This document shows positions 23,520 through 35,433 of a DNA stretch of 64,000 bases, in pieces. The notes under the pieces are model-generated. The model was not told where the DNA came from, did not search any database, and was given only the letters and a program-made list of their open reading frames with translations. Every line of letters starts with the position of its first letter. Within the stretch, counting starts at the first letter, position 1. A program made the translations under genes and the position numbers. Source of the stretch: Diphasiastrum complanatum (taxonomy: Eukaryota; Streptophyta; Lycopodiopsida; Lycopodiales; Lycopodiaceae). The stretch covers positions 52,782,728 through 52,846,727 of the forward strand of contig CM055098.1 of NCBI GenBank assembly GCA_029204225.1, written 5' to 3'.

Positions 23520-24374
23520 TGTCACGGAAGCAAAAAAAACTGTTGGGTGTCGCGAAAGCGAAACTGCTTCTTTTCTTTGTTTTCGTTTTCATTTTCGTAT
23601 TCGCAAACGATCTTGTGTCTTTGAATTTTCTTTTGCGCGGAAGCTTCACAGGATCCTAGACACGCGACTGCACATCACATAACACATTTGATTCTAGCAA
23701 TCAAGACAGACAACACAAGACAATTACATGCACAAAAATAGAGCAATTGTATTGACAGTTTAATTTTACAACGAGATCGTCAGTGTCTCGCTCATTGGCG
23801 GAATAACACTCTACTCTTTCACTATGTTCTGCTCGTTGGCAGACTTTCATGCACAGCTCTATTATTTCTAGTATTTTTCTTTTCTGCTCTACTCGCTACG
23901 TTTCTCTCTCTGTCTCTTACAGTTACTCTGTCTATTCAGATATATCATTTATGATCCAGAAAGGATAGTTTATACCTCCACAGTGTGGAGTTTACAAGAT
24001 GGCTAAATGCAGAAATCACAAGACTAGTTAACGCTAATCAACTAATTAGTTAATGTCCGTCGTTGCCACTCATTTCACCTAGCGTGAAGTCTACGACTCC
24101 AAGCCCGTTGAGCTGCCAGCTGGCAGCGCAAAAGATTTCCCTTCATTTGTTTCGTTTTCTTCGTTTGCTTTCGCTCTTTTCGTTTCTTTCGTAATCTTTC
24201 ATTTTGCATCCCTTTGCGGTTTGTGATCTTGGAGGTATGTTTACAATTCATGAATGATTCGCAAATCAATCGTGCCTCGAGTCAAGGCACGTTGACTGAT
24301 TCGAATTGTTCTCATTCGACCTTTGCTTCGTGTTCGTGTTGTGGCAAAGTTGTAGGAGTTCACCATTTCTGACA
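23520..24374 (-). mobile_element. LTR of Copia family D (copy 1), inserted in Copia A
   Basis: The block starts TGTCACGGAAGC and ends TTTCTGACA on the plus strand, so TG...CA holds in either direction. On the minus strand it follows the Copia D polymerase and a polypurine tract (RC of CTCCCTCTT at 24375-24383), which makes it the 3' LTR. It interrupts Copia A after the codons for YLCNR; the preceding 5 bases are CTAAG. A second copy is at 37907-38710. Confidence 0.85.
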
Positions 24375-26165
24375 CTCCCTCTTGAATCTTACAGCTTTGC
24401 ACATTCAATCCAATTTCCTTTCTTTTCTTGGCAAAGAGTGGCTTGTCGAGCAGTTTCGTGAGCAGATTTGCAATTATATCTTCTGATTTTACGTACTAGA
24501 CCTGGAACTCTCCTTTCAAGATTAAATCTCAAATGTGATAGTACTTCAGAGGTATGTGCTTTGTTTTTGAATGGAAAACATGATCCTGGGACAGATAGAT
24601 GGCACTATGAGATCCATCATCATCGTGCTTGCCCATTCTTGTGGAATCCCAATTGCCTCCAGCATCATCTGTAGCCACACTACCTCATTCGCCACCTTTG
24701 AAGCTGCGACATATTCAGCTTCGCAAGAGGATTGAGCTACCAAGGTTTGCTTTTTGCATATCCAGCTGATTGCAGCTCCGCATGCTATGGTACATCCTCC
24801 AGTAATGAACTTGTTGTCATCTTTGCAGCTTGCCCAATTTGCATCACTGTAGTGGTGCAGCTCGAATCCTTTTTCTTCGTTTTCAGCTCTGTAGGTTAAT
24901 CCCATATTTTGGGTACCCTGCAGATACTGTAGGATTCGTTTGCCATTTGCCAATGTGCCATGCCAGGATTGGAAGAGAATTGGCTCAATGCATAAACAGA
25001 GAAAGCTAGATCGGGTCTGGTACAAATTGTTAGGTACATCAGACTACCGATTAGGTTTAGGTAGGGTATACCTGCCATCTTCTGTCCTTCCTCTTCCGTT
25101 TTTGGGCAATCCTACTTCGTGAGCTTGGCTCCAACTATCATTGGTGTGACATTTTCTTTGCAGTCCATCATGTGGTACTGCTTGAGCACTTTTCTGGCAT
25201 ATTCAGACTGGTTCAAGTGCATTTCGCCCTTTGTTCACTCTAGTCTGATCTCCAGGCCTAGGCATTTCGTTGTTTCTCCAAGATCTGTCATTTCATAACT
25301 TTCAAAAATCCGACTCTTCGTGTTTTTGATCAGCATCAAGGAATTTCCTATTATAAGCAAATCATCCACAAAAATGGTCAGTATCACAAAATCTTTTCCT
25401 ACTCTTTTTATGTAGACATTGCAGTCTGGTTGTGTAGGATCGAAGTCTAGAGACTTCAGAAGACCATCGAGCTTCTTGTACAAAGCTCGTGATGCCTGTT
25501 TCAGACCACATATGCATCTCTGCAACCGAGAGACTGTCGATTGTCGGGGTCTTCATAGCCTTCAGGCTGCTTCATGAAGATTTTCTCCTCTAGATCTCCG
25601 TGGAGAAAGGCTGTTTTCACGTCAATCTGGTGAATTTCCAGATTGTGTTATGTGGCGTATGCAAGGAGTAGCCTTATGCTTGTCATCTTGACCATGGGCA
25701 AATATGTGTCGAAATAATCAACAACATATCTCTATGTGTAGCCCTTCGTGACAAGCCTTGCTTTGTAGCGGCCAATGGTGCCATCGGATTTCATCTTTTT
25801 CTTATACACCCACTTGCAGTTGACTATTTTTCTGTTTTTTGGCAGTGGCTCTAATGTCCATGTCTCGTTTCGCCTCATCGACTCGATCTCCTCTAACATT
25901 GCCTGCTTCCAGAATTCTCCCTCTGGACTTTGGATAGCTTCTTGGTATGTTGCTGACTCTTTTGTGAAGCTACAGTACTCGAACTGCGTGTCTTCGCTCC
26001 ACTAAAGATTGTCAGAATAACGAACTGGAGGTCTTCTTTGTCTTGCTGACCTTCTAGGTTTGTTTCATCGCTGCTCGAACGTTTCTTATTCGTGGGGTTG
26101 ATCCTCTGCTTCCTGCTGCTCTAGAGTCTGTGGCTCTGCATAGGTTAATTCTTCTTTTTCTTTTT
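24375..26165 (-). pseudogene. Copia family D reverse transcriptase/RNase H relic (copy 1)
   Basis: On the minus strand from about 26000 the frame reads EFWKQAMLEEIESM, NETWTLEPLPKN and CKWVYKKK, the standard start of Copia RT. It continues with GLKQASRALYKKL and FVDDLLIIG, the catalytic F/Y-V-D-D. Then come LGLEIRLE, TRPDLAFSVYALSQF and the RNase H part with DANWA and SSCEAEYVAASK. Many stops and frameshifts interrupt it, for example near 25026, 25230 and 25560. RNase H is truncated at QKQSTYL. No gag, protease or integrase lies upstream; at about 26165 the sequence switches to a Gypsy relic. The 5' LTR is absent. Confidence 0.9.
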
Positions 26166-26189
26166 GTTAACAATGTCTTTTTTCAAATT

Positions 26190-27960
26190 ATGCCTAACAG
26201 TTTGTGAAATCGGCCAATCAACTTGATTTTATCCTCATCAATCTTGATCCCATAAGCAATGATCTTGACCAAGATAAACCAACTCATGCTTAAAGAGTTC
26301 ACACTTAGTCTCCTTAGCGTAGAGTAACTCCTGTCTGAGTTTCACCAAGATAGTTCTAATATGTTCTATGTGTTTCTCAAAGGTCTTACTATAGAGAAGA
26401 ATATCATCTAGAAACTCTACCACAAAATTTTCTAAATATGGATGAAACAAATCATTCATCATTTTCTAGAATGTTGCTGGAGCATTCGTTAATCCAAAAG
26501 ACAACACTAAGAACTCATAATGGCCAAATCTAGTACAAAACCCAATCTTTTGAATATCATTCAACTTAGTTCGTATCTATTGGTACCTTGTCCTGAGATC
26601 AACCTTAGTGAAATATTTAACTCCATCTACAAGGTCATTCATCTTGGGTAATGGATATTTATTCTTAATAGTCACTTTGTTCAAGTCCACGCACATCCAA
26701 AAACCTCCATCTTTCTTCACTTTTAAAAGAATAGGAGCGCCCCATGGTGACTTACTAGGTTGGATATGTCCCATCTTTAAATAGTTTTCTATTTGATTTG
26801 AAATCTCTATCTCCTCTTGTTGAGAGATCCTATAAGGTTGTCTAAACATAGGTTGACTTCTTGAAATTAACTCCATCATGTGGTCTACTAACCTAGGTAA
26901 TTATGATGGAAATACATCTTTAAATTCACTTATTATCTATTTTTTCATTGATTGTTTGTGACCTAAGTTTATTGAGTTAAGAATTACTGAAAATTCACAA
27001 CCATTTAGATACACATTAGAAACATCCACAAAAGGAATAACAAACATTGGAAAAATTTCATATTGTGAATAATCAAATGCCTCATTGTATTAACTATAGA
27101 AACTCCATCCAATGGATGTAAAAAATTGGTACCAAATAAAGTGACTATTTATCATCCTCCTTGAAAGTGAAAACATGCTTTTTACAATCAATAGCTAGGG
27201 AAGGTGATTTATTAAATAACCATTCATAACGAACAATTAAATCTTTACGAGCTAAGTCTATAACATGAAAATTCACAAATTTTTTAGCATATTGTATTTT
27301 CATTGGGAGATTTGGCATTTTCACATTCCAAGTCTCCAACTCTGCTCCTTAAGCTAGATAAACTTTGCATCTATGATTGTTGGCTTCAGTTGTCAGGTTG
27401 AGTTTTTTTTACCACTAGGGATTTCGATCATCTGTATTGTAGGTTTCTTCCTTTTCAAAAACAATTTCATCATATGCCCAAGCTTATTGCAAATGAAATG
27501 GAGATTCGTCTTTTTAGCCTTGATCCGGGACATAGACTTTTTCATCTTTTTTTTTTTCCTCTCACGATTCTAATGCCATTTGATCCAGTTTGTCAAAATA
27601 CTTTGGAGCTCGGTCAGGGCCTGGCTTCTTCTCCTTTTTGGTTTTCGAAGTGTCAGAATTTGTTGAAATTGCTTCCTAGACACCACCATTGTGAAATCAT
27701 ATGCTTTTGCTATCTGACAAGCATCCTCAAGGTTCTGAAGCAGATTTTTTCTACATTTGTTCTGATAATCTGCAAACAACCCTAGGACAAAATACCAAAG
27801 TGCCAATTTAGAATTGAATGATGAAACTCCATGAATTCCTAGATATAAGAAATATTACTTCCCCATCTTGCAGTTCACAAACTTTTGGTAATAATCAATG
27901 TCATCCGCAATCTTAATGAACATGTCTATTCTTAACCTTTAGTGAAATACTATGACAAAT
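26190..27960 (-). pseudogene. Gypsy retrotransposon gag-protease-RT relic
   Basis: On the minus strand, Gag remnants come first (FADYQNKCRKNLL, LEDACQIAKAYDF), then a damaged zinc knuckle (ICNKLGHMM, first Cys lost). A retropepsin-like segment follows (FVNFHVIDLARKDLIVRYEW... SLAIDCKKH). Reverse transcriptase then spans about 26880 to 26240: [56 protein letters not shown] and FLDDILLYSKT, where the catalytic motif is FLDD. Stops lie near 26577 and 26466. The order gag-PR-RT is that of Ty3/Gypsy elements. No LTR was identified, and the left end abuts Copia D at about 26165. Confidence 0.88.
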
Positions 27961-30900
27961 TTTGACTGGGTCCAATCACTAATCTTAGTTCATTTCATAG
28001 ATAATTCAAAAAATTGAGAAATTATTTGGAATTTAATTTGATTTTTCTATGTAACTTAAAGATTCAACGAAAAGTATAATTAGTACAAAGGCAATCAAAA
28101 TAAAAAAATGAAATATTGTTCGATTCCTAATGTCACTACCTTAATGTTAGTCTAACATGCAAATCATACAACATAAACTATAAAACGACATTACGAAAAC
28201 TTTTTTTTATACGTAATCCATTAGCCATTATCACCGATTTATGACCAAACAATCGGAGCACATGCGTATGACCACTCAAAATGTATGACAACTCAAAATG
28301 ATTGTAGGTCTATCATACTTGTCAGATATACTAACAGAAATATCATGCAACAAATCTCCATAAGTACAATACATTTGTAGCAAAACTCCATAAGTACAAT
28401 ACATCCAAATGGGAAAAAAGCAGACATGTATCAGAACATTTCACAATTTTGCAATTTTACTCACAAAATTGTGAAAATTTCAAATGGCCATAACTTGAGC
28501 TATAGTGCACCAAATTGGTCATTGTAAAGCACAATACAGAGGGAGGACAAATTTCTGAGATGGTTGCCATGTCACCCTGCCACCTCAGTGTCACACATGT
28601 GAGAACAGAAGGTCTGAAATTCTGTAGTAGGGCACACTTTCTATAGGAGGTTTGATTCAAAATCAGTAAAACACCATGCAAGCACCCAAAAAGACTTTAC
28701 CAACACTTTATAACAGTCCATTAGACTTCTGTGAAGCCTTTAATTAGGTTCAGAGATGCAATATGGACTGAGAACGAAGATTTTTTGCCTTGTGGGAGGG
28801 CGCTCTAGCTACAAAGTCCATGGCAATGGAGGACAAGCCTCCAACAACCAATTTGTAGGTGATTATTGTTTACAACTAGGTTGTGTAGATTTTAACTTTA
28901 CAAAAGCAAAAGCAAAACACAAATAGGCATGAGCTTTACCAATCAAGATGCCATCTAATCACCAAGTAGAATAGTTATTTTGAGAGAGACAATGTGAACG
29001 AAGTTTCACATTAGAGAAATCTAGGAAATACTTAATTGTTTTTTTTTTAATGAGAAGAACATGAGGACAATAGAAAAAGAAAATGATAGAGAAATATGGT
29101 TGGTTGTTAGGCTAATTGTTGAAAGTTGAAAAGGACCATGGCACCATGTTGCCCACATTGAACAATTACTAAAACTTTTAACACTCCTTTGTATGTAGCT
29201 TTGAGGTTTGTTCCAAGTCCTTAAGCTTGCTAAGATAGGTCCTTAACCTTTGTCATTCTCTTAAAGTTATAAATATTGCATCAAATAAGAACAATAGACC
29301 AGAGAAGATGAAGTGACTAGCGCTCTTCAACAAAGAAAGGATATTAATAATAGCCAAAGGGTGATCACCTTCAAGGAAGTGCAATTATTATTCAACTTAA
29401 AATTAATATGAAAGGAAATCAAATGAATGTTTTTGCTTTTTGCTTATACTTTGCTAAATTAGGGCTACATCTATACCATGGAAAATAAAGAGACCATGTG
29501 ATCCCTTACCAAAAGAGTGTGCCCCTCCAACAAATACCGTCATCTTTGGGAAAAAAAATTATTGCTTTGTGAATGAAAATAGTTATTGGTCCTATCTAGT
29601 GAAATGGGTCCATGGCCCATAATGCCAAAAAGCCCTAAATGTCTTATATTCCATGACTCTTTTCTAGTAAATAAAGCATTGCTTTCAATATGGGTGTAAC
29701 ATTGTTAGACATTGTAAAAATACTAATGCACTTGATGCAAACGACAATGTGAGAACAAATAGGATGTACTTTTGCAAGTCAAAGGAGATCATATAAATAT
29801 TGGTTGTGTTTGGAAGGCTAATAATTGATCAACAAGTTCAGCTCGAATATCTTGCATGCTGGAAGTTTATGTTGCATTTAGGTATACATTGTTTGCTAAT
29901 ACACAACCAATAAGCTTGGATAAACAAAAGGTTCTACTTTTCTTTTTTTTCATCTTGAATTGGACTTATCAAAATACCTTGAATAGTGGCTATTGGTTCA
30001 CAATACTTTGTGCAATGTCGTGTGACATAGTTCTATTGGACACTTACTAGTCATAGCATTTCATAGTAAAAACTTCATACATGTCTAACTTACATATGAT
30101 GATTTAATAGAAACATCATTACAAGTGAAAATAACTTTTCTAATGTGACATTATACTCTCTATAAGAGATAATATACTTTGTTATGGATAAAACATTAGT
30201 TTTTAGTCTCGCTTATGTTGTCATGTCATTGATAGTGCTACTATTATTTTTCTTGTATAGGAGAAGATAAGTTGTAGATGATGCAATCAATGTTCGTTAT
30301 TCTCTTTTTATTGTGTAAAAACATATAGTGAGGGAACATAACATTCATTTGTAGCAAATGATTAATTTACCAGAGTGCTAAAGGATTAAATTTCTACTAC
30401 TTTTCTTTCGAAGTGTTATAACTGGCTAATTACATAAGAAGTATATCTTGTTCAAATATTTCATGATGAACATACTAATCCAAATATATTCCACTGGATA
30501 TCTAAGTATTTACAACCATTGACTATGTATCTGCATCTAAGTATAAAATTATTTCGTAGATAATTTCCTATTTGTCAATTCTTTGATAGATGAGAGATAT
30601 TTATATTGTTGAAGATCGGAATACCTTATATTACTTCCTTTGAAACCTTGAATAGTTAGAACAAACACATTATCAATTATTTGATTATATTAAATCCACA
30701 ACATATATTCAATTAATATTTTGTCAATAATTGTCAGATATGAATGAACTTGTAACAACATATTGAATTATATTCTAAATTTTTTTGACTATTTTAAATA
30801 ACATGATGTAAGCCGAGTTATAACAATTATATTGACTTAATATCGGCTACCAAACTATTCAAATTTTAGTCAATCACCACACAATCTACAAAATTCATTC

Positions 30901-31019
30901 TTAAGACATATATGTACTACATTGAAATATTTTTAATTTCACTCTTGTGCACCTCTGAGAAGATGATAATCCTTGAATTACATTTTCCTACTAATCATAT
31001 GTCTAATTTGCTACAATAT
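27961..31019. other. Unassigned AT-rich 3-kb region
   Basis: No gene, RNA, LTR or transposon domain was recognised on either strand. A short local duplication of a phrase resembling CTCCATAAGTACAATACAT occurs near 28358 and 28386. The DNA may be old repeat sequence beyond recognition. Confidence 0.35.
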
Positions 31020-32149
31020 GAGTCTAGTCTATCATACCAACTCCTTAGAGCTTGTTTGAGTCCATAAAAGCTCTTTTTCAATAAGCAAACATGATTCTCC
31101 TTGCCTTTGGGTATATCCTTGAAGATCTCTTCCTACAATTAGCCATTTATAAATGTGTTTGTAATATCCATTTGTCGCATTTTTCATTTAAAGAGTGTTC
31201 CAAGTGATATAAAGACTGAAATGCTTACCATTGTGGCCGTAGGTGCAAAAGGTTCATCATAGTTCACTCCAAACATTTGAGCATAATATTTTGCTTCTAA
31301 TCAGATCTTATGTTTGTTTATGGTGTCATCTGGATGATATTTAAGCTTGAATATCCACGTAAAACCAATAGCTTTTTTCCCTTGAGAAAGATCTATGAGA
31401 TTCCGTATGCAAACTCTCATGAGTGCATCATACTCTCTATCCATTATGTGGCATCATTCCTTAGATAGAAGAGCATCATTACAAGAGAAGATAAGAGTGC
31501 CATGCTTATACCTTCCTCCATCTTCTTACTCTTGTCCACATAAGTAATAATTGATGGCCCCATCATTTGTCTTATTGACTTGATCTCCTTGGCTCCTTGA
31601 ATCAATATCACTTGCATTCACCTGTGATGTGCCAAAAACTTGACCAATGGCACTATTGGGCATGTCATCACTTAGTTTAGGAACATTTTTTATATCAAAA
31701 AGTACATCCCTTCTATGACTCACCATTTTAGCAAATGGAAAATAGATCTTATATGCTTTGCTAGCTACATAGCCTCCATGCTTTTTAAATTGAGATGGCC
31801 CAATCTCTTGTGCCACATCTCGACAATGGACATTTTCTCCTTAACAACCATAGCACTTCCATTAGTAGACATCACAAAGACATCTCAACAATGGACATTT
31901 CCTCCTTAACAATCATAGCACTTCCAAAAGTAGACATCACAAAGACATTATTTTTGAAAAGTCTTCTTTATTTGATGTCTTCAACTACCAAAAAATAATA
32001 TTTTCTTATACGACATAGATCATCTTCAAACTCAACATGAAATCCATGATCTACCAGCACTAATTATATTCCTAGTGAGTTTGGGTACATACAATATATT
32101 GTCTAGTTTAGTTCACTTCTAAAACTTAAACAAATAGGAATAGATTCGA
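31020..32149 (-). pseudogene. Copia retrotransposon pol relic (Copia B)
   Basis: On the minus strand, the integrase C-terminal region reads ASKAYKIYFPFAKMVSHRRD and VLFDIKNVPKLS, matching the usual FxGYSxxSKAYRxY motif set. The beginning of reverse transcriptase follows near 31390-31060: GFTWIFKLKYHPDDTINKHK, then a YAQxxGVNYDEPFAPTATM segment and SFYGLKQALRSWY. Upstream (32149-31820) is a decayed protease/integrase part with a 65-bp tandem duplication. Stops and frameshifts are numerous. RT is truncated before the YVDD motif. A partial LTR end lies immediately to the right. Confidence 0.82.
31817..31946. repeat. 65-bp tandem duplication inside Copia B
   Basis: Unit 1 (31817-31881) and unit 2 (31882-31946) begin ATCTCGACAATGGACATTTT and ATCTCAACAATGGACATTTC and differ at only a few positions. 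Sixty-five is not a multiple of three, so it would shift the frame. Confidence 0.92.
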
Positions 32150-32245
32150 TGTGAAAAAATCAGATCCAAAACATGCTTAATGGATCATTAAATCTTTGGC
32201 TAAATTTGGGTGCACATCTAGATTTATCAACAATGTAAAAATCTA
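32150..32245 (-). mobile_element. Copia LTR end fragment (U5)
   Basis: The reverse complement ends CTGATTTTTTCACA and contains TAAATCTAGATGTGCACCC, the same U5 tail seen at 39850-39938 (+) and near 52989-53070 (-). No primer-binding site follows in the minus direction, so the LTR and the pol relic are separated by a deletion. Confidence 0.6.
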
Positions 32246-32560
32246 GCGTTTAAGAGTGAGTTTTTGAAATGGCTGGAAGGGCCAGGCAGAGCATAATGAA
32301 ATATGTAGTTGTACCCATATGGGAGCCAACTTGCCAACTTCCAGCTTCCAATTGAGAACTGGCCATTGACTCTATAGTCCAACCCAAAGTACAAAGGTTC
32401 CTCGAATCTCAAAATGGGAGGCTTGGCATTAAAACAAAAGAAACAGAAACATAAGGTGTATCCTTATGTATGACAGTCCTTTGATATTTACATTTATTGC
32501 TCCTACCTTAATAAATCACATCCCACCTCCTCCTAATTAATTGCCTCCACCACCTCACAG

Positions 32561-32562
<2 letters not shown>

Positions 32563-32606
<44 letters not shown>

Positions 32607-32607
32607 G
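32563..32607. repeat. (CT)n-(AC)n microsatellite upstream of the ATL gene
   Basis: A CT run of about 28 bases passes into an AC run ending at GCGAG. It lies about 660 bases upstream of the RING-H2 start codon, in the putative promoter or leader region. CT-rich microsatellites are common near plant transcription starts. The 300 bases before it hold nothing recognised. Confidence 0.9.
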
Positions 32608-33133
32608 CGAGCGTTGATGCACACCCCACCCACCTACCCAAAAGCTAGCATTTCTGTTGAAGTATTTGCCTTGTCTTGAGAGAAGGTGTGGAGTGCAAAG
32701 AGATTGAAAGTTGAGCTGAGCAGTGCATGCAAGATGCAGCTTCCCAATACCACCTGGGAGTGATCGAAGTAGTGGAACTAGGAAGGAATACGCTGGCAGT
32801 TGGAGCAAAGCAGGAAAGATTGCTTTATGGGCAAATGGAGGCGGTGCTTGGAATGAAATGGGAGAGGTGCATGGAGTTGATCCCCAGAAGCTGAAGGCTG
32901 GGAAGCGTAAAAACTCAGAGTGAGAATTTTCAGCTGTAAGAGTGATTGAATCAAATGAAGTCTAAGGACGTTCCACTGTGAGTAAGGGATTGAGTGCGTG
33001 TGTGTTTTCTTTTTCCCAGAGAGCTAGTTTGCACAGGCATAGTATCGCTGATATCAGAGCCGAAAACTGTTAGGCTATACTCGATTCTGTCTGTGAGAAC
33101 ATGGTGGACTTATCCTTCAGTTCCAATCACAGG

Positions 33134-33140
33134 TATATAA
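33134..33140 (+). promoter_or_regulatory. Candidate TATA box of the RING-H2 gene
   Basis: TATATAA lies 127 bases upstream of the start codon, giving a leader of about 100 bases if used. Transcription from further upstream, near the CT/AC tract, is also possible. Position and sequence only. Confidence 0.35.
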
Positions 33141-33266
33141 GCTTGAGTGAGACTCGAGTGTGAATCTAAGAGAGTGATCTTGAGCTCTGATCACAGAAAG
33201 ATCAAAAGACTGAAAAGGTCAGACAAAGGCTTCAAAAGGACAGAGTCAGGCCAGCACAACATATAA

Positions 33267-33833
33267 ATGGGTGGCAACAGCACAACAAGCATGGCAGAAC
33301 AAGCACTGAGCCAAGTTGGGCTTGGCTATGGCATCGCGATAGCGGTGGGAATACTCCTCCTAATGTCCACAGTCATGTTGGCTTCTTACGTCTGCCTAAA
33401 AGTACACCGAGGACACTCGTTTGATGCAACACAGGGAGCTTTGACTGGAACAGCCATGGGTGCTCATCTGCAAGGGCACAGCGCTGCAACAGAATGGCCC
33501 GCAGCTGGGCTTGATCAGGACACGCTGGAGACTTATCCCAAGATAGTGTACAGTCCACAGCGGCCTCTGCCCCGGTCAGAGGACACCTCCTGCTCCATTT
33601 GCTTGGCCGACTACAACGACGAAGAGGTTCTGAGGATGCTACCTGACTGTGGGCATGTCTTTCATGCTCTGTGCAGCGACTCCTGGCTGCGGCTCCATGC
33701 GACCTGTCCTATGTGCCGGTCCTCTCCGTTGCCCACCCCGCAGTCCACGCCAGTCTCCACTCCACTTTCCGAATTGATTCCTCTAGCTCGAAATCCTCTT
33801 CAGAGCCATATGCACCAGTCTACTTCACGCTAA
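33267..33833 (+). CDS. ATL-family RING-H2 finger E3 ubiquitin ligase (ATL67/ATL70-like)
   Basis: Members of this plant family are membrane-anchored E3 ligases that recruit E2 conjugases through a RING-H2 domain; many act in defence, hormone or stress responses. The intronless frame encodes 188 residues. A single transmembrane helix lies at about 21-44 (GLGYGIAIAVGILLLMSTVM). The family's GLD motif starts at residue 81. The RING-H2 has C109, C112, C128, H130, H133, C136, C147 and C150, with spacing C-x2-C-x15-C-x1-H-x2-H-x2-C-x10-C-x2-C. Trp140, three residues after C136, is the conserved ATL tryptophan. The tail includes TPLSELIPLA, as in the ATL67/70 subgroup from memory. All zinc ligands are present and the frame is intact. 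It is a GC-richer coding island among transposon debris. Substrate is unknown. Confidence 0.93.
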   Translation: MGGNSTTSMAEQALSQVGLGYGIAIAVGILLLMSTVMLASYVCLKVHRGHSFDATQGALTGTAMGAHLQGHSAATEWPAAGLDQDTLETYPKIVYSPQRPLPRSEDTSCSICLADYNDEEVLRMLPDCGHVFHALCSDSWLRLHATCPMCRSSPLPTPQSTPVSTPLSELIPLARNPLQSHMHQSTSR

Positions 33834-34666
33834 TCAACTGTCTTTGCACTGATCAACTGTGTTCACACTAATCAACTGTCTTACCAGAACTCATCCCTGG
33901 GTTAATTGATTACCTAAAAAAACAGACATGAGTTTGATCAGGCTATGCATTCATACATTTCCTGAACTTTATGAATACTTAGCATACCTTCGATATGTTC
34001 TTTGTATGAAAGTCTCTACGAGTTCTCAGTGATGGATTTCTTGGTCAGATTCTGCGCATAGTTGATATCTGCAAATAGCGTTCAATATATACTCGAAGGA
34101 AACTGGCTTTTTTCTCACTGTGCATGCAGCTCTCAGCCGAACATAGCTGTCTGTAATGAGCTCAAGTGCAAAAGCTTTCAAAACCTGGGCTGTTATGTAC
34201 GAGGGAATGGTCTTTCGAGTGACATTTACTGGTGGCAAGGGTCATTTGAGAAGTTAAGGTGAGTCCATTTTTTATATTTGAATGCAAGCTTGCTACTCTT
34301 CCATGAATAACTTTCTATGCTACACTTATCCTGAGATAGTGTTGAATTTGTGCCGCAAAGAGCTTGCACAAAGCAATTCACTGTATACCTTGCAATTTCC
34401 CGTAGTTCTTTACAAGTAGAAGCGGATAATGGCACTCTGATCTGAGTGCCAGCCTCAATTGAATTTTTTGTTTTGGTACAAAATTCTGCAATGCAGCATC
34501 TTTTCTCCAATTCGGTAAAGTTGGATTTATAATCCTATCTCACTGGAAAATTTTCAAAAAATTTAAATATGGTTTGTAGAGAGAAAAGGTATGGCTCATT
34601 GGCTAGGTCACCTACATGTGGTGGCAGGCTTGTAATTTCTAGTTGCTTGCTTGATCTCATAGTTTG
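33834..34666. other. 3' flank of the RING-H2 gene
   Basis: Three copies of a phrase resembling ATCAACTGT lie just after the stop codon (about 33831-33880). The probable 3'UTR continues from there. Nothing else is recognised before the transposon at 34675. Confidence 0.35.
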
Positions 34667-34953
34667 TGTTGGATCATAGTTGCAGCGAATCCCGATTCGC
34701 TGGGTCCGCAATTCGCAAATCGTGATTCTGTGAATCTCGATTCGCTGCACAGAATCTTTGACAGAATCGTGGAAAAAAAAATCCAGATTTAAGGATTTTC
34801 GGCCTCTCCTCGTGGGCAGAACAACACTACTAGAGGAGGAGGCAAAATTTTTTTCTAAGCTACAAGCATCAGATCTTCGCATGTGGATAGGCGACATGCG
34901 TCTACTCGGTGATACGGAGGTGGTGTGCATGGTGCCAGGGAGATTTGAGCTTC

Positions 34954-34956
<3 letters not shown>

Positions 34957-35001
<45 letters not shown>
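34957..35001. repeat. (GA)n microsatellite inside transposon copy B
   Basis: About 22 GA units. It is absent from the related element at 4903-5615, so it arose within this copy or its sublineage. Confidence 0.95.
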
Positions 35002-35004
<3 letters not shown>

Positions 35005-35117
35005 GGTTGAAAAACGATTGTATATGGTTGAAAAATGTTTCATTTAAGGTTTAGTATGGTTTAGATTGATTCAGCAGGGTTTTTGTTCAGCATGGGTTCT
35101 GTTTTGTTTGTTGTGAT

Positions 35118-35119
<2 letters not shown>

Positions 35120-35170
<51 letters not shown>
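35120..35170. repeat. Second (GA)n microsatellite inside transposon copy B
   Basis: About 25 GA units, 120 bases downstream of the first GA tract. Also lacking in copy A. Confidence 0.95.
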
Positions 35171-35173
<3 letters not shown>

Positions 35174-35433
35174 CCTACTATGTTCATTGGGGGAATGCCC
35201 CAATGTGTTCTCTTTGTTTTGTTAATTTTTTATATTGAAATTGCATATAGAAACAGTTGGCAAACTACATAGTGAAAATGCTCTTAATCAGAGCTTTCAT
35301 CTGATACCCATATTGCCCAAAAGAAATTAAAAAAAAAAAACGTTTTTGCATGATTCTGGGATTTTTTCGAATCGCGATTCAGACCGTGATTCTGAACCGC
35401 GATTCAGAATCGTGGTGCAACTTTGTGTTGGAT

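Larger units (their letters stand above)
34675..35425 (-). mobile_element. Non-autonomous hAT-like DNA transposon, copy B
   Basis: The 751-bp element is flanked by a perfect 8-bp duplication, TGTTGGAT, at 34667-34674 and 35426-35433. Its ends are CATAGTTGCAGC on the left and the complement of CAAAGTTGCACC on the right. Subterminal GATTC/GAATC palindromic motifs resemble those of copy A. The segment around 35250-35330 (TGATACCCATATTGCC and neighbours) is the reverse complement of 5015-5080 in copy A, showing that the two are family members in opposite orientation. Two GA tracts (34957-35001 and 35120-35170) are absent from copy A. No transposase is encoded. An 8-bp duplication with CA-starting ends supports the hAT superfamily. 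Confidence 0.82.

Noticed and set aside
25775..26005. 76-residue plus-strand frame
   Set aside because: It is opposite the Copia D RT start (CKWVYKKK on the minus strand) and is a shadow frame.
34855..35043. Open frames inside hAT-like copy B as a transposase
   Set aside because: They are dominated by the GA tract; no transposase motif, and copy A lacks them.
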